Shown: positions 1-8,410, numbered from the stretch's first letter. The stretch: DNA of 64,000 nt from Gemmatimonadota bacterium DH-78 (GCA_038095605.1 CP144380.1:1281001-1345000); one strand, 5' to 3'. The notes: generated from the sequence alone by a model not told the origin. Numbers and translations: made by a program.

Positions 1-996
1 GGTGAGGGCCGTGCCGTCGGCCGCTCGAGGAATCGCGGCGAAGTGCGTGGTCGCCCCGATCGGCACGGTCGCGGTCAGGGGGCCGACATCCACGGAGGCC
101 ACCGCGGGAGGCGGCGGGGGCGGGGCGAGCGTGACGGTGAGGTCCGCCGCGCCCTGCACACCCTCGGCGAGGGCCGTGATCCGGGTGGTCCCCGGCGCGA
201 GGGCGACTGCGCGGCCGCCGGCGCCGACGCGGGCCACCCCCGTATCCGACGAGGTCCAGGCGACCGTCCGCCCTTGCAGCGGCTCGCCACCCGGCCCGAA
301 GAGCGCGGCGGAGAAGTCCGTCTCGGCACCCACCTGCAGCGTCGCGCCTCCCGGAAGCACCGACACCGTCGTCACCGGAGCGCGCGCGACCTCCACCTCC
401 GCGGTATCGGCCAGCACCGTCCCGGTGACCCGGGCGACGATCCGGGCCACCCCCTCGCCCGTCGCCGACACGCGTCCGTGGCCGTCCACGACCGCCACCG
501 ACGAGGCCGACGACCACCAGCCGATGGGCGTCGCGGTCAGCGCGGCACCCTGCGCGTTCGCCACGCGAGCCGTCAGCGCGGACGCGGCGCCCACGTGCAG
601 CGACACGACACGCGGGGTGACCTGGATCGAGGCGGGCAGCGACGGGTCGGGCGCCCGCACGGCCACATGACTCGAATCCGCGGCCCCCGTCCCGCTCGCG
701 TCGCGGGCCACCACCCAGACGCTCCCCGGAGACGCCGGCGCCGTGAAGCGACCTGCGGCGTCGATGGTTCCTCCGGTGGCCGACCAGGTGACGCCGGCGG
801 GCACGGAGTCCCCCGTCGTGCGCACGAACCATGCGGCGAACGCCACCCCCTGCCCCGGATCCACCTCCGCGGAGGCCGGCCAGGTGTGCAGGGCGGCGAC
901 GTCTTCGGGCGGCACGAGGGTGCCGTCGGTGCACGCCCCGAGCAGGGCGAGAGCCGCAACGAACGCCGTCATGACACGGGTGTGGAAAAGTCGCAC
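1..996 (-). CDS. Ig-like (Big_2-type) repeat lipoprotein, C-terminus outside window
   Basis: The reverse-strand frame stays open from the GTG at 996 to the window edge, giving 332 codons without the C-terminus. The N-terminus MRLFHTRVMTAF then a hydrophobic run ending LLGAC is a lipoprotein signal with the lipidated Cys at about residue 22. An ATG at 972 is possible but would drop the basic n-region. The rest is a tandem series of bacterial Ig-like modules of 80-90 residues, with repeated patterns such as VAWTSSDTGVARV and GTTRITALAEG. They are separated by Pro-rich linkers (PPPPPA). Such proteins are surface-anchored adhesion or scaffold proteins; the specific role is unknown. No catalytic domain is visible in the part present. 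No good ribosome binding site precedes either start. Confidence 0.72.
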   Translation of the reverse strand, partial: MRLFHTRVMTAFVAALALLGACTDGTLVPPEDVAALHTWPASAEVDPGQGVAFAAWFVRTTGDSVPAGVTWSATGGTIDAAGRFTAPASPGSVWVVARDASGTGAADSSHVAVRAPDPSLPASIQVTPRVVSLHVGAASALTARVANAQGAALTATPIGWWSSASSVAVVDGHGRVSATGEGVARIVARVTGTVLADTAEVEVARAPVTTVSVLPGGATLQVGAETDFSAALFGPGGEPLQGRTVAWTSSDTGVARVGAGGRAVALAPGTTRITALAEGVQGAADLTVTLAPPPPPPAVASVDVGPLTATVPIGATTHFAAIPRAADGTALT

Positions 997-1065
997 GAGA
1001 AGGGGGTGAAACGGGGAGATTTCGCCACGAATTCACCCCCTCGCGGGCAAGATGCAGGCCACCCC

Positions 1066-2115
1066 TCAGGCGTCGTCGGCACCCCCCGAACCCGCGTCCT
1101 CGCCATCGGCCAGCCGGGCCATCTCCGCCTCGGCGGCGACAAACCCGAAGGCCGGCCACTGCGAGGCGTTGTCGAGCACCTGCTCGAAGAGGCCGTAGGC
1201 CGTGTCCCGACGACCGTTTACGTAGTGCCACATGCCGACGCCGTAGGCCGTGGTGGTCGATGCGAGCGTCGCGCCCTCGCCCATCGGACCCACGAGCTCG
1301 TCGGCCGTCTTCTCACCCTTGTGGAGCAGAAGCACGTCGAGGTACGAGGTGCTCTCGATGATCTCCATATCGGCAGAAATGTCCGCCAGCACGCCGTCCG
1401 CTTCCGCATCGAGCCCCAGCCGACGAAGGGTGTTGTTGAGCCAGTACGAGGTGGCGACCACGCTGTCGGGATGCTTCGACACGGCGAGGCAGTCGTTCCA
1501 GGCCAGCAGCGCCTGCTCGAACTCGCCCTTCAGGTAGTGGGCGAGCCCCAGATGGTACCAGATGTTGAAGTGGAGCGTGCTCGTGGGAATGCCGAGCGCG
1601 TTGGGCAGCCCGTCGGGCTCGACCTCGTCTTCGGCGCCGCGCGTGAGCTCGACGGCCGTGCGGAAGTCGGCGATCGCCGCGTCGAAGTCGCGGATCGACA
1701 CGTACCGATGGCCGCGGTGCCGGAGCATGCGCGCATCGTCCGGATGCAGCTCCACGCCGCGGGTGAACACCTCGATGGCCTCGTCGTAACGCTGCAGGTA
1801 GGCGAGGCGTCGGCCGTACCAGATGATCGCGTCGGCGTCGTCGGGAGTGGCCTCGTAGTCGGCGAGGGCGGCGGCGAGGTTCTCCTCGTACACGGTCCGC
1901 ACTTCGTCGGGCATATCGGCCGGAAAGAGGGGCTCCCCGAGCAGGGAGCGCGCCTGGGCGCCCTCGGGAAGTGGAATCTCGGGGGACTCCACAACCGCCG
2001 GCATCGCCGCACCGGTGTCCGGCCCCTCCATGGAGTCGCCCTCGGCGTCGCTCCCCGAACAGGCGGCGAGGAGGACGACGGCGGCGAGCGAGAGGGGGCG
2101 AGCGAGACGATGCAT
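1066..2115 (-). CDS. TPR-repeat lipoprotein
   Basis: This encodes 349 residues. The chosen ATG at 2115 follows GGGAG and begins MHRLARPLSLAAVVLLAACSG, a clean lipoprotein signal with the lipobox Cys near residue 19. Longer upstream frames would bury the signal. Residues of about 90-250 contain tetratricopeptide-like helices, for example the segments around IIWYGRRLAYLQRYDEAIEV and WYHLGLAHYLKGEFEQALLA. TPR lipoproteins are usually periplasmic scaffolds; no enzymatic motif is seen. It is divergent from the hydrolase gene, whose start lies only 49 bases away, so they may share a promoter region. The function is not recognised beyond the repeat class. Confidence 0.8.
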   Translation of the reverse strand: MHRLARPLSLAAVVLLAACSGSDAEGDSMEGPDTGAAMPAVVESPEIPLPEGAQARSLLGEPLFPADMPDEVRTVYEENLAAALADYEATPDDADAIIWYGRRLAYLQRYDEAIEVFTRGVELHPDDARMLRHRGHRYVSIRDFDAAIADFRTAVELTRGAEDEVEPDGLPNALGIPTSTLHFNIWYHLGLAHYLKGEFEQALLAWNDCLAVSKHPDSVVATSYWLNNTLRRLGLDAEADGVLADISADMEIIESTSYLDVLLLHKGEKTADELVGPMGEGATLASTTTAYGVGMWHYVNGRRDTAYGLFEQVLDNASQWPAFGFVAAEAEMARLADGEDAGSGGADDA

Positions 2116-2164
2116 GGACGACTCCCGGGGTGGTTCGAAGGGACCGGCTGCGCCAACATACGGC

Positions 2165-3001
2165 ATGCAAACTCCACTGCTCAACCACGACTTCGTCCAG
2201 GCGCCCGGTGCCACCCCCACCCGGTGGATGCTCGTGCTTCACGGCATCTACGGCGCGGGACGCAACTGGGGCTCGGTGGCCCGGCGCTTCGTGGAGGCCC
2301 GCCCGGAGTGGGGCGCGGTGCTCGTCGACCTGCGCGGGCACGGCGGATCGCAGGGCTTCGCGCCGCCTCACACGGTGGAGGCCTGCGCCGACGACCTGAT
2401 CGCGCTCGTCGCCTCGCTCGACCGCGACGTGGCCGCGATCCTCGGGCACAGCTTCGGGGGCAAGGTCTCGCTGCGCTACGCGGAGAAGGCCGCCGTGGAT
2501 CCGCGCATGCCGCACCTCGAGCAGGTGTGGGTGATCGACTCCACGCCCGACGTACGTCCACCGTCGGGCAGTGCCTGGGGCATGCTGCAGATGCTGCGCG
2601 CCAACCCCGGCCCCTTCGAGGACCGGAGCGAGGGGATCGCGGCGGTGGAGTCCGCCGGCTATCCGCGGCCGGTGGCGCAGTGGATGTCGACCAACCTCGT
2701 GCGCGACGATGGGGGGGCACTGGTCTGGCGGGTGGACGCCGACCAGATGGAGTCGCTTCTCCTGAGCTTCTTCGATCTCGACCTGTGGCCCGTTGTGGAG
2801 CATCCGCCGGCCGGCACCGCGGTGCACCTCGTGAAGGCCACGGAGTCGTCGCTGCTCGACGAGGAGGCGCGCGCCCGGATCGAGGCGGCGGGGCTCGCGA
2901 CGGGGGCGGCACACCTGCATGTGGTCGAGGGGGGCCACTGGCTCAACGCCGACAACCCCGATGCGCTCCAGGCGCTGCTGGAGGAGTGGTTGGGCAGCTA
3001 G
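2165..3001 (+). CDS. alpha/beta hydrolase
   Basis: This encodes 278 residues. The ATG at 2165 gives MQTPLLNHDF, typical of the YbfF/esterase-type alpha/beta hydrolase N-terminus. The nucleophile elbow GHSFGGK (about residue 98) supplies the catalytic Ser. HGIYGAGRNW near residue 24 is the oxyanion-hole segment, and VEGGHWLNAD near the C-terminus holds the catalytic His. There is no signal peptide, so it is probably a cytoplasmic esterase or thioesterase; the substrate is unknown. Its stop codon overlaps that of the convergent methyltransferase gene by 4 bases. Confidence 0.88.
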   Translation: MQTPLLNHDFVQAPGATPTRWMLVLHGIYGAGRNWGSVARRFVEARPEWGAVLVDLRGHGGSQGFAPPHTVEACADDLIALVASLDRDVAAILGHSFGGKVSLRYAEKAAVDPRMPHLEQVWVIDSTPDVRPPSGSAWGMLQMLRANPGPFEDRSEGIAAVESAGYPRPVAQWMSTNLVRDDGGALVWRVDADQMESLLLSFFDLDLWPVVEHPPAGTAVHLVKATESSLLDEEARARIEAAGLATGAAHLHVVEGGHWLNADNPDALQALLEEWLGS

Positions 3002-3705
3002 GCCGGTCGCTCGCCCGCGGGCGTCCGGGTCACCCACCCGTGCAACAGCGCGACCTGCACCACCGGCATGGGGGGCTCGAACCCTCCTCGCTCGATCACG
3101 TCGGCCACGAGCCCCGGCGACCACACCGCCACCTCGCTCGTGTAGACCGCGTGCAGTCGGTCGACGAGCGCCTCGTTCACCCCCGGTCCCTCGGTGGCGA
3201 TCAGCCACAGACGGGTCATGTCGCGCAGCGCACCCGCGTCCGAGGCGAGGTCGGCGCTGGCGAGCCGCCCCCCGGGCTGCAGACGATCCGCGATGCTGCG
3301 GAAGAAGTCGGCGCGGCCCTCGCGGTCGGTGATGAACTGCGACACGAGGAAGCAGGTGGCCGCGTGGTGGCGTGGCCCCGGCGCGAGGGTATCGAGCGTG
3401 CCCGTGTGGAAGGTGCAGCGCGGGGCGAAGCCCTCCTCCTCGGCGCGGCGCCGGCAGGCCTCGATCATCCGGGGTGAGGGATCGACGGCGGTGAACGTCC
3501 ATCCCGGGTGCGCCCGGGCGAGCGGCGCGATTTCAAGACCCGTGCCCACGCCGACGGCGAGGATTCGGGCGTCGTCGGGCAGTGTGGAGAAGGCCGCCCC
3601 CACGACGAGGTCGAGCGCCGCGCGCACGGGAGCGGCTCTGGCCCACCGGCGATCGTAGCCCTCCGCCTGACGGTCGAAGATCGACCGCAGGTCACCCGCG
3701 CGCAC
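2998..3705 (-). CDS. class I SAM-dependent methyltransferase
   Basis: This encodes 235 residues from a GTG at 3705. The Rossmann motif I is ILAVGVGTGLEIAPL (about residues 48-62), followed by the acidic motif II TAVDPSPRMI. The N-terminal RSIFDRQAEGYDRRW resembles the UbiE/phosphatidylethanolamine N-methyltransferase group. In motif I the usual acidic residue is replaced (AVGVGTG rather than DVGCGTG), which is tolerated in the family. It overlaps the end of the upstream Rrf2-type regulator gene by 14 bases, so the two are very likely cotranscribed and translationally coupled. The methyl acceptor is unknown; a phospholipid or small molecule is possible. Confidence 0.82.
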   Translation of the reverse strand: MRAGDLRSIFDRQAEGYDRRWARAAPVRAALDLVVGAAFSTLPDDARILAVGVGTGLEIAPLARAHPGWTFTAVDPSPRMIEACRRRAEEEGFAPRCTFHTGTLDTLAPGPRHHAATCFLVSQFITDREGRADFFRSIADRLQPGGRLASADLASDAGALRDMTRLWLIATEGPGVNEALVDRLHAVYTSEVAVWSPGLVADVIERGGFEPPMPVVQVALLHGWVTRTPAGERPA

Positions 3706-4192
3706 GGCCCTGCTCCGTCTCCGGGGCGGCCGGCATCTGGCACCAGGCCGCTCGCGTCACTCGCTGCCGGGCGCGAATCCTCCGGTCGATCTCCGTGTTC
3801 AGCTCGCCGAGTGTGACGCCCTCGAAGGTGGAGAGCAGGAGTTCCTCCGCCTCTCGGAAGGCCTCGCCGAGGCGATGATTCACGGCCTGCTCCACCAGGC
3901 AGCTCGGATTCTCGTCCCGATGGCCGAGGGCGAGCAGTGGCGGTGCTTCGAGCGACGCATGGATATCGCGAAGCGTGACGGCATCCAGGTCGCAGTCGAG
4001 GGTCCAGCCCCCGCCGTGCCCCTTCTCCGACCGCACGATCCCGCGGTCACGGAGTCCCGCGAGAAGTCGGCGAATCACCACCGGATGGGAGCCGATCGCC
4101 TCCGCGAGCGCCGACGACGGGACCGGCGTGGGCGTTCGCGCGAGATGCAGCACCACGTGGAGGACCCCCGACAGACTGTTGTTCGTTTTCAT
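3692..4192 (-). CDS. Rrf2-family transcriptional regulator
   Basis: This encodes 166 residues; the ATG at 4192 gives MKTNNSLSGVLHVVLHLA, the standard Rrf2 start. Residues 1-70 form the winged helix: IGSHPVVIRRLLAGLRDRG is the recognition region, and RSEKGHGGGWTL is the wing that is diagnostic of Rrf2 proteins. Iron-sulfur members (IscR, NsrR, RsrR) carry three Cys around residues 90-110. Here only ENPSCLVEQA keeps a single Cys, so it probably resembles the YwnA/CymR-like members without a cluster. It likely regulates itself, the overlapping methyltransferase gene and perhaps the divergent Tat epimerase gene across the 148-base gap. The effector is unknown. Confidence 0.85.
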   Translation of the reverse strand: MKTNNSLSGVLHVVLHLARTPTPVPSSALAEAIGSHPVVIRRLLAGLRDRGIVRSEKGHGGGWTLDCDLDAVTLRDIHASLEAPPLLALGHRDENPSCLVEQAVNHRLGEAFREAEELLLSTFEGVTLGELNTEIDRRIRARQRVTRAAWCQMPAAPETEQGRARG

Positions 4193-4340
4193 GTAACCCG
4201 CCGTGTTGCGTGATGTGGGTGGATCTTCGCGGACGCACGCGCGGCGGTCAAGATCGTGCCCGCGGGTTTGCCGCCACCTCGCGCGAGCGGCATCATGGCG
4301 TGGTTCGTCGTTCTGTTTCCCGTGGCCGGAGATCGCCCCC

Positions 4341-5528
4341 ATGCCCGCTTCCCGTCGCACCTTCCTGCAGACGGCCGCGATGGCCGGAGCCGGACTCGCT
4401 CTCGGCGCCCCGGCGCGCGCGCACGGCCACCCGACGCGGGAGGCGGCCCCCGACCCGGGCCCCGCCCCTCGCGCGCTCCGCCTGCTGATTCTCGGGGGCA
4501 CCGGCTTCATCGGGCCGCATATGGTGCGCTATGCCGTGGAGCGCGGGCACGAGGTGACGATCTTCAATCGCGGCCGGTCGAACAGCGACCTGTTTCCCGG
4601 GGTGGAGACGCTGATCGGCGATCGCAACGACGACGTCGCGTCGCTCGCCGGACGGAGCTGGGACGTCTGCCTCGACAACAACGCGGGCACGGGCCGCGCG
4701 CCCTGGTGGGTGGAACTCACCGGTCGCCAGCTGCTCGACTCCGTCGACCGGTACTACTTCGTGTCGACGCGCTCGACCTATGCGAACGTCGACGCGGTGC
4801 CGATGACGGCGGCCCAGCCCACCCTCACCTTCGAGACGGCGGGCGTGGACCCCGCGGCGGAGAGTCTGCCGTATGGGCTCGCCAAGGCCGAGGCCGAGCG
4901 GCGGGTGCTCGAGCTCTACGGCCCGGGGCGCACCGGCATCTTCCGTCCCGGCCTCATCATCGGACCGGGCGACGAGACCGACCGCTTCACCTACTGGCCC
5001 GTGCGGATCGAGAAGGGTGGCGAGGTGCTGGCGCCCAGCAGCGGCACGGACCCGATCCAGATCATCGACGTGCGCGACCTCGTGGAGTGGATGGTGCGCA
5101 TGGCGGAGAACGAGGAGTCGGGCATCTACAACTGCGTGGGCCCGGAGTATCCGCGCCCGATCTCCGAGCTGCTCTACGGGATCCGGTCGGTGACGACCGC
5201 CGAGACGATCTTCACCTGGGTCGACACCGACTTCCTGCTCGAGCGCGGGGTGCGCCCCTACAGCGACCTGCCGGTGTGGCGACCGCCGCAGATGGGTGCC
5301 GGCTTCGCGCGGTTCGACCTGACCGACGAGGTCGCGAAGGGACTCACCTTCCGCCCCCTCGCGACCACCGCCGCCGACACCCTCGCGTTCCACCACTCGC
5401 GGCCGCAGGAGGAGCAGGACGCCGTGCTCCAGCGCTTCTTCACCCCCGAGGAGGAGCGCGCCGTGCTCGACGCATGGCACGCGCGGCCGGGGGCGTCGGG
5501 GCCGCGCTGGATCGGGCGGCAGGAGTAG
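4341..5528 (+). CDS. Tat-exported NAD-dependent epimerase/dehydratase (first paralogue)
   Basis: This encodes 395 residues. The ATG at 4341 gives MPASRRTFLQTAAMAGAGLA, a twin-arginine signal (SRRTFLQ) that decides the start. The mature part is an extended short-chain dehydrogenase fold. It has the nucleotide loop LGGTGFIGPHMV (about residue 52), a Ser/Thr strand FVSTRSTYANV, and PYGLAKAEAE supplying the Tyr-x-x-x-Lys catalytic pair. The C-terminal substrate lobe includes DPIQIIDVRDL. Export of an NAD-binding enzyme by Tat, with the cofactor loaded before transport, has precedent in glucose-fructose oxidoreductase. The gene is followed after 5 bases by a cyclophilin gene and then by a paralogue of itself, so the three probably form one operon. 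The substrate is unknown. Confidence 0.85.
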   Translation: MPASRRTFLQTAAMAGAGLALGAPARAHGHPTREAAPDPGPAPRALRLLILGGTGFIGPHMVRYAVERGHEVTIFNRGRSNSDLFPGVETLIGDRNDDVASLAGRSWDVCLDNNAGTGRAPWWVELTGRQLLDSVDRYYFVSTRSTYANVDAVPMTAAQPTLTFETAGVDPAAESLPYGLAKAEAERRVLELYGPGRTGIFRPGLIIGPGDETDRFTYWPVRIEKGGEVLAPSSGTDPIQIIDVRDLVEWMVRMAENEESGIYNCVGPEYPRPISELLYGIRSVTTAETIFTWVDTDFLLERGVRPYSDLPVWRPPQMGAGFARFDLTDEVAKGLTFRPLATTAADTLAFHHSRPQEEQDAVLQRFFTPEEERAVLDAWHARPGASGPRWIGRQE

Positions 5529-5533
5529 GGCTC

Positions 5534-6151
5534 GTGCGCTGCACCCCGTCGCTCTTCCTGCTCCTCGCCTCGGCTGCACTCGCCCCGACCGTCGCGGCAG
5601 CGCAGGTCGTGCCCGTCGAGCGCGACGGCGAGGCGCTCGTGGTGCTCGAGACGCCGCTCGGTCGAATCGACCTGGCGATCGATACCGTCGCCGACCCGGT
5701 GACCGGTGCGAACTTCCTTCGATACGTCGACGCCGGGCTGTACGGAGGGGGCACCTTCTACAGGGTGGTGACTCCCGACAACCAGCCCGACGACGAGGTA
5801 CGGATCGAGGTGATCCAGGGCGGGATGAACCGGGCGCTTCGCGACGAGGCCTTCGCGCCGATTCTCCTCGAGAGCACCTCCACGACGGGACTGCACCACC
5901 TCGATGGCACGCTTTCGATGGCGCGCGGGGATCCCGATTCGGCGCGCGCGGAGTTCTTCATCTGCATCGGAGATCAACCGGAACTCGACGAGGGTGGAGC
6001 GCGCAATGCCGACGGGAGGGGATTCGCCGCATTCGGTCGCGTGATCGGCGGTATGGACATCGTGCGCGCGATTCAGGCGCGTCCCGCCGAGGGACAGTAT
6101 CTGAACGACCGGGTGCCGATCGTCGCTGCGGTCCGGGGTGGCGGGTCGTGA
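5534..6151 (+). CDS. exported cyclophilin-type peptidyl-prolyl isomerase
   Basis: This encodes 205 residues from a GTG at 5534, five bases after the upstream stop. An N-terminal signal peptide (RCTPSLFLLLASAALAPTVA, cleavage near AAAQ) sends it to the periplasm. Cyclophilin features are TPLGRIDLAID at the start of the barrel, ANFLRYVDAGLYGGGTFYRV (active-site Arg-containing FYRV segment), and GTLSMARGDPDSARAEFFIC, matching the family's GtvsMAr...aqFFI core. The catalytic Trp and His positions are not conserved as in human CypA, as in many bacterial members. It presumably assists folding of exported proteins. Confidence 0.87.
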   Translation: MRCTPSLFLLLASAALAPTVAAAQVVPVERDGEALVVLETPLGRIDLAIDTVADPVTGANFLRYVDAGLYGGGTFYRVVTPDNQPDDEVRIEVIQGGMNRALRDEAFAPILLESTSTTGLHHLDGTLSMARGDPDSARAEFFICIGDQPELDEGGARNADGRGFAAFGRVIGGMDIVRAIQARPAEGQYLNDRVPIVAAVRGGGS

Positions 6152-6239
6152 TCCACCGGTCGTGTTTGCCCCGCCGGGATTCGCGCGGCATCGTGGGGAC
6201 GAACGCGGCTCGATGCGACTCATCAACGAGGGGCTTCCG

Positions 6240-7412
6240 GTGACACCGACACGCAGGGATTTCATCCGCACGAGCGGCCTTGTCGGCGCCGGCCTCGCAC
6301 TCGGGGGCGCCTCGGCCTGCGCGGGGAGCGACGACGCGGGCGACGCCATGGCCGAACCGGCCGGCGGGGACGCCGCCGCCTCCCCCGCCCCGAAGCGCCT
6401 GCTGATCCTGGGCGGCACCGGCTTCATCGGACCGCACATGGTCGAGTACGCGCTCTCGCGCGGGCACGAGGTGAGCACCTTCACCCGCGGCCGGTCCGAC
6501 ACCGACCTCCCGCCCGAGGTCGAGCAGTTGATCGGCGATCGCAACGACGACCACTCCGCTCTCGAGGGCCGCAGCTGGGACGTCGTGCTCGACAACAACA
6601 CGCAGGACTACCGGTGGGTGCAGACGAGCACGGGGCTGCTCGCCGACGCCGCCGAGCACTACATCTTCGTCTCGTCGATTTCGGTGTATGCCACGCAGGG
6701 CGTGGGCGGAGGCCCCGAGCAGGTGTTGATGACGCCGATCGTGGACGAGGACTTCGCGCGGATTCCGCGACCGGAGGGCTGGTCGGACGGCGACGACGCG
6801 CCCTACGGCCTCATGAAGACGCTGGGCGAAGACATCGTGCACGCCGCCTTCCCGGGTCGCGCGACCATCGTGCGCCCCGGCCTGATCGTGGGCCCCGGCG
6901 ACCCCACCGACCGATTCACCTACTGGCCGGTGCGTCTCGACGAGGGCGGCGAGGTGCTGGCCCCGGGCAATCCGGAGCACGCCACGCAGGTGATCGACCA
7001 GCGCGACCTCACCGAGTGGATCGTGCGGGTTGCCGAGCAGGGCGTGACCGGCGACTTCAACGCCACCGGACCCGCCGAGCGGCGGTCGATGGCCCGGATG
7101 CTCGAGGAGGTCGGCAGTGTGGCCTCGAACCCGTACGAGCTGACCTGGGTGCCCGAGTCGTTTCTGGCCCAACAGGGGGTGCGCCCGTGGACCGACCTGC
7201 CGGCCTGGATCCCCGGCGACCCGACCATGTTCGTCGACGTGCGCGACGCCGTGAACGCAGGTCTGACCTACCGATCGCTCGCCACCACCTCCCGCGACAC
7301 CCTCGCATGGGACCGCACGCGCCCCGCCGAGGATCGCGCGAACCGTCAGTTCGGCATGAGCCGCGAACGGGAGCGGGCCGCGCTGGACGCCTGGCACGCG
7401 TCGCAGGGGTGA
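6240..7412 (+). CDS. Tat-exported NAD-dependent epimerase/dehydratase (second paralogue)
   Basis: This encodes 390 residues from the GTG at 6240, which is preceded by GAGGGG and aligns with the first paralogue's start. An in-frame ATG at 6213 is the alternative. The signal is TPTRRDFIRTSGLVGAGLAL, with Cys soon after (GGASAC), so it may be a Tat-dependent lipoprotein. The core repeats the neighbour's layout: LGGTGFIGPHMVEYA nucleotide loop, YIFVSSISVYA, PYGLMKTLGED (Tyr-x-x-x-Lys), and RPGLIVGPGDPTDRFTYWPV. It looks like an old duplication of the gene at 4341-5528 with the cyclophilin gene between them. The substrate is unknown, possibly a cell-envelope sugar derivative. Confidence 0.83.
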   Translation: MTPTRRDFIRTSGLVGAGLALGGASACAGSDDAGDAMAEPAGGDAAASPAPKRLLILGGTGFIGPHMVEYALSRGHEVSTFTRGRSDTDLPPEVEQLIGDRNDDHSALEGRSWDVVLDNNTQDYRWVQTSTGLLADAAEHYIFVSSISVYATQGVGGGPEQVLMTPIVDEDFARIPRPEGWSDGDDAPYGLMKTLGEDIVHAAFPGRATIVRPGLIVGPGDPTDRFTYWPVRLDEGGEVLAPGNPEHATQVIDQRDLTEWIVRVAEQGVTGDFNATGPAERRSMARMLEEVGSVASNPYELTWVPESFLAQQGVRPWTDLPAWIPGDPTMFVDVRDAVNAGLTYRSLATTSRDTLAWDRTRPAEDRANRQFGMSRERERAALDAWHASQG

Positions 7413-7436
7413 GGGGGGGGACCGAGAGCGGCCGCG

Positions 7437-7455
7437 ATTGACCAATCTGGTCAAT
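7437..7455. promoter_or_regulatory. palindromic operator of the toxin-antitoxin operon
   Basis: ATTGACCA-ATC-TGGTCAAT is a perfect 8-base inverted repeat with a 3-base spacer, ending 16 bases before the antitoxin ATG. It contains TTGACC, a plausible -35 element. Phd/YefM antitoxins bind such palindromes to repress their own operon; binding here is inferred from position and symmetry. Confidence 0.6.
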
Positions 7456-7471
7456 TCCGCGATCTTGAGAC

Positions 7472-7738
7472 ATGTGCAAGAAGAAAGGCCTGATCGTTCG
7501 CGAGACCGTCGCCCTCTACGAGGCGAAGACTCATCTGTCCTCCCTGGTCGACCGGGCGGCAGATGGTGAGGAGATCGTGATCTCGAAGTCAGGCAAACCG
7601 AAGGCACGCCTCGTTCCGCTGGGCGATGTGCATCCGAGCCGGGTACCCGGACAAGGGCGAGGCCAGTGGTCGATCGGCGACGACTTCGACGATCCCCTTC
7701 CCGCGGAGCTGTTGGACTCGTTCGGGAGTGCCGAGTAG
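7472..7738 (+). CDS. Phd/YefM-family antitoxin
   Basis: This encodes 88 residues. RETVALYEAKTHLSSLVDRA followed by GEEIVISKSGKPKARLVPL is the characteristic Phd/YefM DNA-binding and dimerisation fold (residues about 9-50). The C-terminal tail rich in Asp, Glu and Pro (DDFDDPLPAELLDSF) is the toxin-neutralising region. The gene stops with TAG directly against the ATG of the PIN toxin gene, the usual coupling that keeps antitoxin in excess. It likely autoregulates through the palindrome just upstream. Its base use is somewhat less GC-rich than its neighbours, consistent with a mobile module. Confidence 0.9.
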   Translation: MCKKKGLIVRETVALYEAKTHLSSLVDRAADGEEIVISKSGKPKARLVPLGDVHPSRVPGQGRGQWSIGDDFDDPLPAELLDSFGSAE

Positions 7739-8110
7739 ATGCGCCTCCTTCTCGACACGCACGCGCTGATCTGGTGGGATCGGGGTGAGGGTCTGTCCAG
7801 TGCAGCCGAGAGCGCGATCCGCGTCGCGGATCAGGTCTACGTGAGTGCGGTCAGCGGGTGGGAGATCGCGATCAAGGCGTCACTGGGCCGACTCCGAGCC
7901 AGTCGCCGGGTCGAGGACGCCGTCTCCGATTCGGGCTTCGAGGAGCTTCCCATCCGACTCCGTCACGCACGACGCTCGATGGACCTCCCCTGGCATCATC
8001 GCGACCCGTTCGATCGCATGCTCGTTGCTCAGGCCCAGGAAGAAGGCTTGACGTTGGTCACACGGGACCAGGCGGTAGCCCAGTACGATGTGAAGGTGCT
8101 CGACTGCTGA
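7739..8110 (+). CDS. vapC: VapC-family PIN-domain toxin
   Basis: This encodes 123 residues, a whole PIN domain. The acidic metal-binding residues are in LLLDTHALIWW (Asp6), SAVSGWEIAIK (Glu near residue 42) and HHRDPFDRMLVAQA (Asp near residue 90), with LVTRDQAV carrying the last. The LLLDTHALIWW start and WHHRDPFDR motif are diagnostic of the VapC subgroup that pairs with Phd-like antitoxins. VapC toxins are endoribonucleases, often cutting tRNA anticodon loops or rRNA; the target here is unknown. A tRNA-Arg gene lies about 115 bases downstream on the opposite strand, which may be an integration point rather than a functional link. Confidence 0.9.
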   Translation: MRLLLDTHALIWWDRGEGLSSAAESAIRVADQVYVSAVSGWEIAIKASLGRLRASRRVEDAVSDSGFEELPIRLRHARRSMDLPWHHRDPFDRMLVAQAQEEGLTLVTRDQAVAQYDVKVLDC

Positions 8111-8180
8111 GCTGTTCGTGGCGCAACGAGTAGATGGCGATTCATGCCCCTGGGTCGCTTTCCGCGCCGAACGAGCACGA

Positions 8181-8208
8181 CCCCGCAGAGATATGAATCC
8201 CTGCGGGG
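8181..8208 (-). terminator. hairpin downstream of tRNA-Arg
   Basis: CCCCGCAG (8181-8188) pairs with CTGCGGGG (8201-8208), and GAT/ATC pairs inside it. It lies 16 bases beyond the 3' end of the tRNA on its strand. No T-run follows, so it may act as a processing or rho-assisted stop. Confidence 0.5.
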
Positions 8209-8224
8209 CCGTCGGTCCCGGAAG

Positions 8225-8298
<74 letters not shown>

Positions 8299-8410
8299 GA
8301 AGTGCTCCGCTGCCGACCCTTCCGGCGGCGACACCCAAGGTAGCCCCGAATCTACGATCTCTCCATGGCGTCGGCCGGCGGGATCGCCCACTCCACCCGA
8401 GGTCCACCGA

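Noticed and set aside
43-3477. Plus-strand open frame of over 1,100 codons
   Set aside because: It is an Arg/Gly/His-rich shadow of minus-strand genes in GC-rich DNA; it crosses five real genes and has no domain.
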